From NCBI GenBank assembly GCA_965227905.1, contig OZ245780.1:2604001-2668000 (forward strand): 64,000 nt of DNA, in the 5' to 3' direction. The translations under genes were made by a program, and so were the position numbers. Under the pieces are notes generated by a model, which had not been told where the DNA came from, searched no databases, and saw only the letters and a list, made by a program, of their open reading frames with translations. Each line of letters opens with the position of its first letter. Position 1 is the stretch's first letter. Below are positions 59,410 through 64,000 of the stretch, piece after piece. This DNA comes from CBDDHT01 sp965227905. Its GTDB lineage: Bacteria > Pseudomonadota > Alphaproteobacteria > Rhizobiales > Methyloligellaceae.

Positions 59410-62159
59410 CGCTTGAGACGACGTCCGAGGACGCATCATCCGATGAAGAGGAGCACGCAACTAAACCGCGCCCCTTTGTGAGAGCTTTTCTCTCTGATTG
59501 GCTATCGCGCGCTTTGATCTTGGCTGCGATTGCAGCTGTTTTTCTGGCGCTTGCCGGCTACCAAACCAGCAGAACCTTTGCGCCTGAAGACATCAAGGTT
59601 GGCGAAGGGCAGGCCTATCACGTCGATCTTGGCGTTTCGAATATCCTGCTTCTACCGCGGGCAATTGACGGCTGGTCCGCAGCGCGGCCCATGGAGGATG
59701 GGCGACCGCTCGGTCCGAAAGCAAAGCGTCTCAATCAGATTTCCGAGCTTGGCAGCGGGCACTATCGTCAAATCGGTCCGGTGCTGCATTTCTCGACAAG
59801 AGACAATTCCGACCCACGCACGAATGGACGTGCCTATAGCGCAGACTACCGGCTCCACGCTAAGGCCTGGTTCGCGGCTTTGATCGGCCTTGCAACAATA
59901 CTTGCGGTCTGGATGACCCTTGGCCGCAGGGACGATGAAAGCCTCGGTGCCGCGATCGGTCGGCGCATGCAAGTACTGCTCTTTGGTCTGTCGCCAAGAC
60001 GGGTCCTGCGCGTCGCCGGCCTCGCAGTTGGTGTGATCGTCCTCGTACTCGCTTTCAGCTATCGCGACGTCGCTTATGCTGTTGCCTCCTTCTTTGCCGG
60101 GCTGGCAGGCGCCACCGTTTTTGTCGGGCTCTGCGCCGGGGCGGGATTCCTTGTCTTTCGGGGTGCCATGGAGAAGAGCACGTCGGTCATCCGTGGAATA
60201 GTGCAGGGATCGGTTCTGCTCGTCCTGGCGATGGGATTACAGCGTGACGTTCTGAGTATTGCGCAAATTGCTGTGTTCGTGGCGGGCGCAGGTGCGTATC
60301 TGTGGACTAGGCGAGACTCGGAACGCCTGGAGAAGGCCGAGACTTGGATAGCTCGACTGACCGAGGTTGGCACCGACGCGGATCGGGGCCTTGTCCGCGC
60401 GATTGCTTCTTGGTCGATGATTGCTTGCTTTGTCTCCGTCCTACCCAATGTCATCCGGTTCTGGGATCAATCGGGTTGGAACGATTCCGACGGCTATGAC
60501 CGCTTTGCACATGTCATCGCGACCGGGCTGGATGTGTCCGGATCAGGCGCGTACATGCCACTCTATCAATATGGAATGGCGGCTTTTTATTGGGCGTTCG
60601 GGCATTTCTTTTTCGTCCAACAGGTCGTCAACGTCGGATTGGCTGTCGTTGGAACCGGGCTTGTGGCGGTGGCCGCGTGGATGCTGTTTCGTCAGCCTTT
60701 GGCGGTCCTGGTCGCCGGTGCGGTCGCCGCCGTCTGGAGGCCTTTGCATCATGCGACGTGGACGACGCAGATCGAGGGCTGGTACATCCCCCTGTTTGCA
60801 CTATCCGTTGTCGCGCTCGTTCATTATCTCCAGCGCAATACGATGCGAGCTCTTGTCTTGCTCGCGCTCGCTGCAGCACTGATTTTCAATATGCGCCTGC
60901 AGGGCGCTTTCTACGCAGCGGCATTGGGTTTGGCGGTCCTGTTCGTATCAGGGCTCGACTGGCGCTCCCGCTTGCGGCAGCTAATCGTATTCGGTTTGCT
61001 GTTCCTCGTTGTTGGTATCGGACCCTGGACGATCCGCAACGGTCTGGTCGAGGGCCGCTACGGCGCCTCGAGCGAACAGTCGATCTCCTCGCTGGCCTTC
61101 TACAATGACCCGCGGATTCCGCTTTATGGCATTCGCTACTGGGAAAACCTCCAGGAGGTTGTTCAGGAGTGGAGCCGCAAGCATCCTGATGCTGCTGATC
61201 GCAAGGCTGCGCAGAGGCAGTATTTTTACGACCGCCTGCTGAACCACACAGACTATTTCGTTGCTGCGGCTCCCTGGCGGTTTCTCGCCTTCTACGGTCT
61301 TCTGCCGCCGGGCGCGCTTGCCAAGGACGGCCCGCGGGCGACGGATTGGGCGGGTGAGGGGTGGACCTATATTCGCAAGCGCGCCGTATTCTGGGCACCA
61401 ATAGCAGTTTCGATCATCGGCTGGCTCGTCACAATCGGGAGCCGTCTGAATATACTTTTCGGCGGATTGATCCTTGCCAATGTGATCGTTGCATTCTCAA
61501 CCGGTTTCTCGGAGCCGAGATTGGCCTATCCGGTCGTAATCCTCCATCTGCTTATGGGGTGTGCCGTCTTTGGCCGCTATTCGGTTGACGATCCGTCAGA
61601 TGCCGGGCAATCCGCATTCAGTGATTGGCCGAGGTGGGCGGCGGCAATTGGTCTTTGCCTCATCGTCATTCTTCCATTGGCGCATATTGTCGTCGGCAGG
61701 CAATTTGCGTTCCGCCCCCTTATGGCGGACGCCTGGGTTCGCGAGCCAACTGTCTCCATTGATACCTCACTCCCTCAGTTGGATTTCAAAGGCGCTGGAT
61801 TCGCGGTCGACGGCGATCCTGGCGAGGCGATCCAAATTGGGAGACGCTTTCGGGCACGCTTCAGAGTTTCGAGCCAAATGCACTCGCCGCGCTGGATCTG
61901 TTGCAGAACGGATTTCATACGGCGCATGAGTCGCTCAGACGGCGTCACCTATTTCACAACCTATCTTTTGGGAACCGAGGGTGGATTAAAGACGGTTGCT
62001 CTCCGCTTTACGGGGACCCGCGTCGCAGAGCCTATCCGGGAAGGTTCGGAGATCGATGTGGAATTTCGGATCGACTCAGTTGCGCGCGTCGCGGGTTATC
62101 CCGCAGAGTTCTGGGCCAACGCGGAAGCAGCCATTGTCGTGAAACGCCCTGGGCAATGA
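59406..62159 (+). CDS. Large polytopic membrane protein, GT39/ArnT-like glycosyltransferase
   Basis: 917 aa. An N-terminal membrane helix, an exported stretch, then about a dozen helices (for example VLRVAGLAVGVIVLVLAFSY and MRALVLLALAAALIFNMRLQ) and a C-terminal beta-rich exported domain. The first-loop acidic motif WNDSDGYDRFAHVI and the RLQGAFYAAALGLAV region resemble GT39-type transferases using polyprenyl-phosphate sugars, but the family fit is moderate. ATG overlaps the caspase stop, so the two are translationally coupled; next come a GT4 enzyme and a methyltransferase on the other strand. Confidence 0.65.
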   Translation: MTLETTSEDASSDEEEHATKPRPFVRAFLSDWLSRALILAAIAAVFLALAGYQTSRTFAPEDIKVGEGQAYHVDLGVSNILLLPRAIDGWSAARPMEDGRPLGPKAKRLNQISELGSGHYRQIGPVLHFSTRDNSDPRTNGRAYSADYRLHAKAWFAALIGLATILAVWMTLGRRDDESLGAAIGRRMQVLLFGLSPRRVLRVAGLAVGVIVLVLAFSYRDVAYAVASFFAGLAGATVFVGLCAGAGFLVFRGAMEKSTSVIRGIVQGSVLLVLAMGLQRDVLSIAQIAVFVAGAGAYLWTRRDSERLEKAETWIARLTEVGTDADRGLVRAIASWSMIACFVSVLPNVIRFWDQSGWNDSDGYDRFAHVIATGLDVSGSGAYMPLYQYGMAAFYWAFGHFFFVQQVVNVGLAVVGTGLVAVAAWMLFRQPLAVLVAGAVAAVWRPLHHATWTTQIEGWYIPLFALSVVALVHYLQRNTMRALVLLALAAALIFNMRLQGAFYAAALGLAVLFVSGLDWRSRLRQLIVFGLLFLVVGIGPWTIRNGLVEGRYGASSEQSISSLAFYNDPRIPLYGIRYWENLQEVVQEWSRKHPDAADRKAAQRQYFYDRLLNHTDYFVAAAPWRFLAFYGLLPPGALAKDGPRATDWAGEGWTYIRKRAVFWAPIAVSIIGWLVTIGSRLNILFGGLILANVIVAFSTGFSEPRLAYPVVILHLLMGCAVFGRYSVDDPSDAGQSAFSDWPRWAAAIGLCLIVILPLAHIVVGRQFAFRPLMADAWVREPTVSIDTSLPQLDFKGAGFAVDGDPGEAIQIGRRFRARFRVSSQMHSPRWICCRTDFIRRMSRSDGVTYFTTYLLGTEGGLKTVALRFTGTRVAEPIREGSEIDVEFRIDSVARVAGYPAEFWANAEAAIVVKRPGQ

Positions 62160-62169
62160 ACCTCTAGTG

Positions 62170-63426
62170 TCATCCGGTTTCTTTGAGCAATGATTTGTAG
62201 AGGTCGTCGTAAGCGCCGACGCAAACCTCCAGGGAATACAGTTCGCGCGCGCGCCTCCTGCCACTCTCTCCCATTGCCTTGGCCTTCTCCGGATCGTTCA
62301 AAAGGTCTGCGATTGCCGCGCCAAGCTTCTCCGGTGCGTGAGGCGGAACAATATATCCGGTATCGCCGTCGACAACGGCATCGCTATTGCCGCCAACATC
62401 GGTTGCAACCATCGGAAGCCCCGATGCCATGGCTTCAATAAGGGCATTGGAGAAGCCTTCCTGATGGGAAGACAGCACACCGATATCTGCGGCGGCAAGA
62501 AGATCGGGAACATCCTCTCTGAGACCGGTAAAGCGCACATTCCGGCCAAGCTCAAGCTCACTTGTCAGTTGTTCGAGCTCATCAAGGGCACCGTCGTCGC
62601 GACCGACTGCCAAAAGAAGCCAGTCATCCGAGACGTCGTTTTTCAGGGATGCCAAGCCGCGCAGTAGATCCGCATGACCCTTATAGGGGATCAGGTTGGC
62701 GACAATGACGACCACTTTGGTCTGTTCCGAGATGCCGAGTGCGGCGCGGGTTTCCAAACGCCGGTCGCTCGAACCATATCGGGAAAGGTCGATCCCGTTG
62801 TGAATGAGATGGACCTTGTTCGACGGGCAACCTTCGCGCGTGATTAGCTGTTCGACCACGGCCGACGAATTGCCAAGGATGACAGACATCCGTCCGTGCA
62901 GCCAGAGTTCGACGCGTCTGAGATGCGGCCAACGGGCCTGATAATTGTCGAGGCTGCGTCGGCTCATGATGCGGATTGGCGTTCGCGCCAGAACAGAGAG
63001 AGGTCCGCCGATCAGATAGGCCCCGGGAAGATAGAAATGTACGATATCGGGGCGCCGGCGCAACAGCAGCCATAGCAGTTTGCCGCCCGACATGGTTGCC
63101 TGCATGGCCAGGGACAAGAATGCGGGGAGGCGGGTGTCCGGTGTTATGGGTGGTGCGATAACCTCGACACCGTCCGCCTCGACATCTTCCGCTTGCGCCC
63201 CGCGTTGCGCCAAACAGTAGATTGCCGGCTTCCACCCTCGCTGTCGGAGCTCGGGTGTAATCATCCGCAGATGGAACTCAGCGCCGCCAAAATCGAGTGA
63301 GCCAATCACATAAAGAATGCGGTCACGGCGCGAACTTGTGCGACCGTGACTTTTCGATGGCGGGTTTTCCCCGCTAGGTGCCGTTGCTTCCGGCATCGCT
63401 CTCACATCGGCGATAGACATACTCAT
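62170..63426 (-). CDS. GT4-family glycosyltransferase
   Basis: 418 aa from ATG 63426 (overlaps the methyltransferase end by 53 bases; ATG 63396 is the shorter alternative). GT-B fold: N-terminal RILYVIGSLDFGGAEFHLRM, middle KVVVIVANLIPYKGHADLLR and the E-x7-E donor motif HQEGFSNALIEAMASGLPMV. Probably builds surface polysaccharide together with the neighbours. Confidence 0.88.
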   Translation of the reverse strand: MSMSIADVRAMPEATAPSGENPPSKSHGRTSSRRDRILYVIGSLDFGGAEFHLRMITPELRQRGWKPAIYCLAQRGAQAEDVEADGVEVIAPPITPDTRLPAFLSLAMQATMSGGKLLWLLLRRRPDIVHFYLPGAYLIGGPLSVLARTPIRIMSRRSLDNYQARWPHLRRVELWLHGRMSVILGNSSAVVEQLITREGCPSNKVHLIHNGIDLSRYGSSDRRLETRAALGISEQTKVVVIVANLIPYKGHADLLRGLASLKNDVSDDWLLLAVGRDDGALDELEQLTSELELGRNVRFTGLREDVPDLLAAADIGVLSSHQEGFSNALIEAMASGLPMVATDVGGNSDAVVDGDTGYIVPPHAPEKLGAAIADLLNDPEKAKAMGESGRRRARELYSLEVCVGAYDDLYKSLLKETG

Positions 63427-64000
63427 CGCATCCCGATCCAAGCAGTCCGGTACGGGTCTTCTGACCAATGAAGCGAACGCGCTCGAAGCCGAGGGTCGTC
63501 ATCATAGTATCAACTTCGGTTGGAGAAATCGGCTCATAGGGAAAGCCGCCGAGCCAATCGTGAATGTCGGTCCGCAAATTCATGCCGCGTCGCCCACGAT
63601 AGGAGTCCACATACGCCTGGTAGCTGCGGCCTGCTCCCATCAACCCAAGTCGCAGAAGACCGAGATATGTCGCCTGTGCCCGCCGTTGTGCGGCCGGGCC
63701 GGCGTTGGCATACCAACGTTTCTCCCGAATCCAGAACCAATCCAGTGGCGTTCGGCGGTACAGGGCGAATACGAAGAGGCCATGAGGTGCAACCATTGCG
63801 GCCGCCTTCCGCATGGCGACGTCAAGATTGCCGGTATGATGAAGAACCCCCCAGGAGTAAACGACATCGAACCGACCGAGCAGATCCGGATCCATGTCGA
63901 AAACGCTGCGCGTGTCGACGGTCCATGGTGAATCGGGAGCATGCTTTTCTAGCAGAGCATTTGCTGTCGCCGTCGAATGTGGATCGATGTCGGCAGCTAG
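63374..64000 (-). CDS. Class I SAM-dependent methyltransferase (5' end outside window)
   Basis: The frame is open to the window edge, so the N terminus is missing; 208 codons are visible. At the edge it reads AADIDPHSTATANALLEK, the motif-II acidic loop of SAM methyltransferases, followed by FDVVYSWGVLHHTGNLDVAM (motif IV/post-III) and a C-terminal GFERVRFIGQKTRTG. Resembles methyltransferases of lipid/polysaccharide clusters. The 3' end overlaps the GT4 start. Confidence 0.85.
   Translation of the reverse strand, partial: LAADIDPHSTATANALLEKHAPDSPWTVDTRSVFDMDPDLLGRFDVVYSWGVLHHTGNLDVAMRKAAAMVAPHGLFVFALYRRTPLDWFWIREKRWYANAGPAAQRRAQATYLGLLRLGLMGAGRSYQAYVDSYRGRRGMNLRTDIHDWLGGFPYEPISPTEVDTMMTTLGFERVRFIGQKTRTGLLGSGCDEYVYRRCESDAGSNGT

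Noticed and set aside
1..64000. CRISPR arrays, rRNA genes, riboswitches
   Set aside because: No regularly spaced repeats, rRNA-like sequence or recognisable riboswitch core was seen on either strand; the only tandem repeats are coding (39.9, 40.3 and 21.9 kb).

Overview
The window reads as a chromosomal segment of an alphaproteobacterium (inferred, not proven). Pointers are the fairly GC-rich coding style, a tripartite tricarboxylate transporter next to sugar-acid enzymes, a crtE-crtW / crtY-crtB / fni-crtI carotenoid block, a DUF1989 gene and several caspase-like proteins. Genes are tightly packed, with many ATGA-type stop/start overlaps.

Layout. 1-16.4 kb is a catabolic block: LysR regulator (cut by the window edge), aldehyde dehydrogenase, mandelate-racemase-type enolase, DUF3179 protein, universal stress protein, GltS carrier, IlvD/Edd dehydratase, TctC / split TctB / TctA transporter, FCD-type GntR regulator, DapA-family lyase and UxaA-family dehydratase. 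Together they fit uptake and oxidation of a hydroxylated (sugar-type) acid through 2-keto-3-deoxy intermediates towards 2-oxoglutarate. 16.7-22.5 kb holds a DUF2188 protein, a secreted transglutaminase-like/TPR protein and a divergent secreted caspase-formylglycine-generating-enzyme-like fusion. 22.6-29.2 kb is a keto-carotenoid cluster (crtI, fni, crtE, crtW, crtB, crtY), followed by an ABC-2 exporter pair and tRNA-Gln(CTG).

31.7-43.4 kb is the most interesting part. A TPR/SLOG-like/nucleotide-cyclase protein and a SnoaL-like protein lie beside a TauD-like dioxygenase. Divergent from these runs an operon: ABC exporter with a roughly 240-residue insertion in its ATPase, a lone cyclic-nucleotide-binding domain, a radical SAM/SPASM enzyme, two small paralogous precursor peptides, a DUF692 (MNIO) iron oxidase with a C-terminal extension, a GAF protein and a cytoplasmic subtilisin. 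Both precursors end in tandem W-x-N-[C/H/Y] units, finishing WRNCWRNCY. This looks like an undescribed type of ribosomally made, post-translationally modified peptide (RiPP). Each W-x-N is a candidate for radical SAM cyclophane cross-linking, and each Cys is a candidate for MNIO chemistry.

43.7-54.1 kb is a conflict/defence-like island: an AT-richer trypco2 + trypsin pair, an intact IS3-family element with a 4-bp target duplication, and a TIR (three Rossmann-like domains) + nSTAND ATPase operon. The gene after the STAND gene encodes an exported protein with a Cys/Trp-rich tail that contains W-A-N-C, echoing the RiPP cores. 54.2-64 kb holds a DMT transporter, a DUF1989 protein, an M15 peptidase, an amidase, a second caspase (with YARHG domain) coupled to a large GT39-like membrane protein, a GT4 glycosyltransferase and a methyltransferase cut by the window end.
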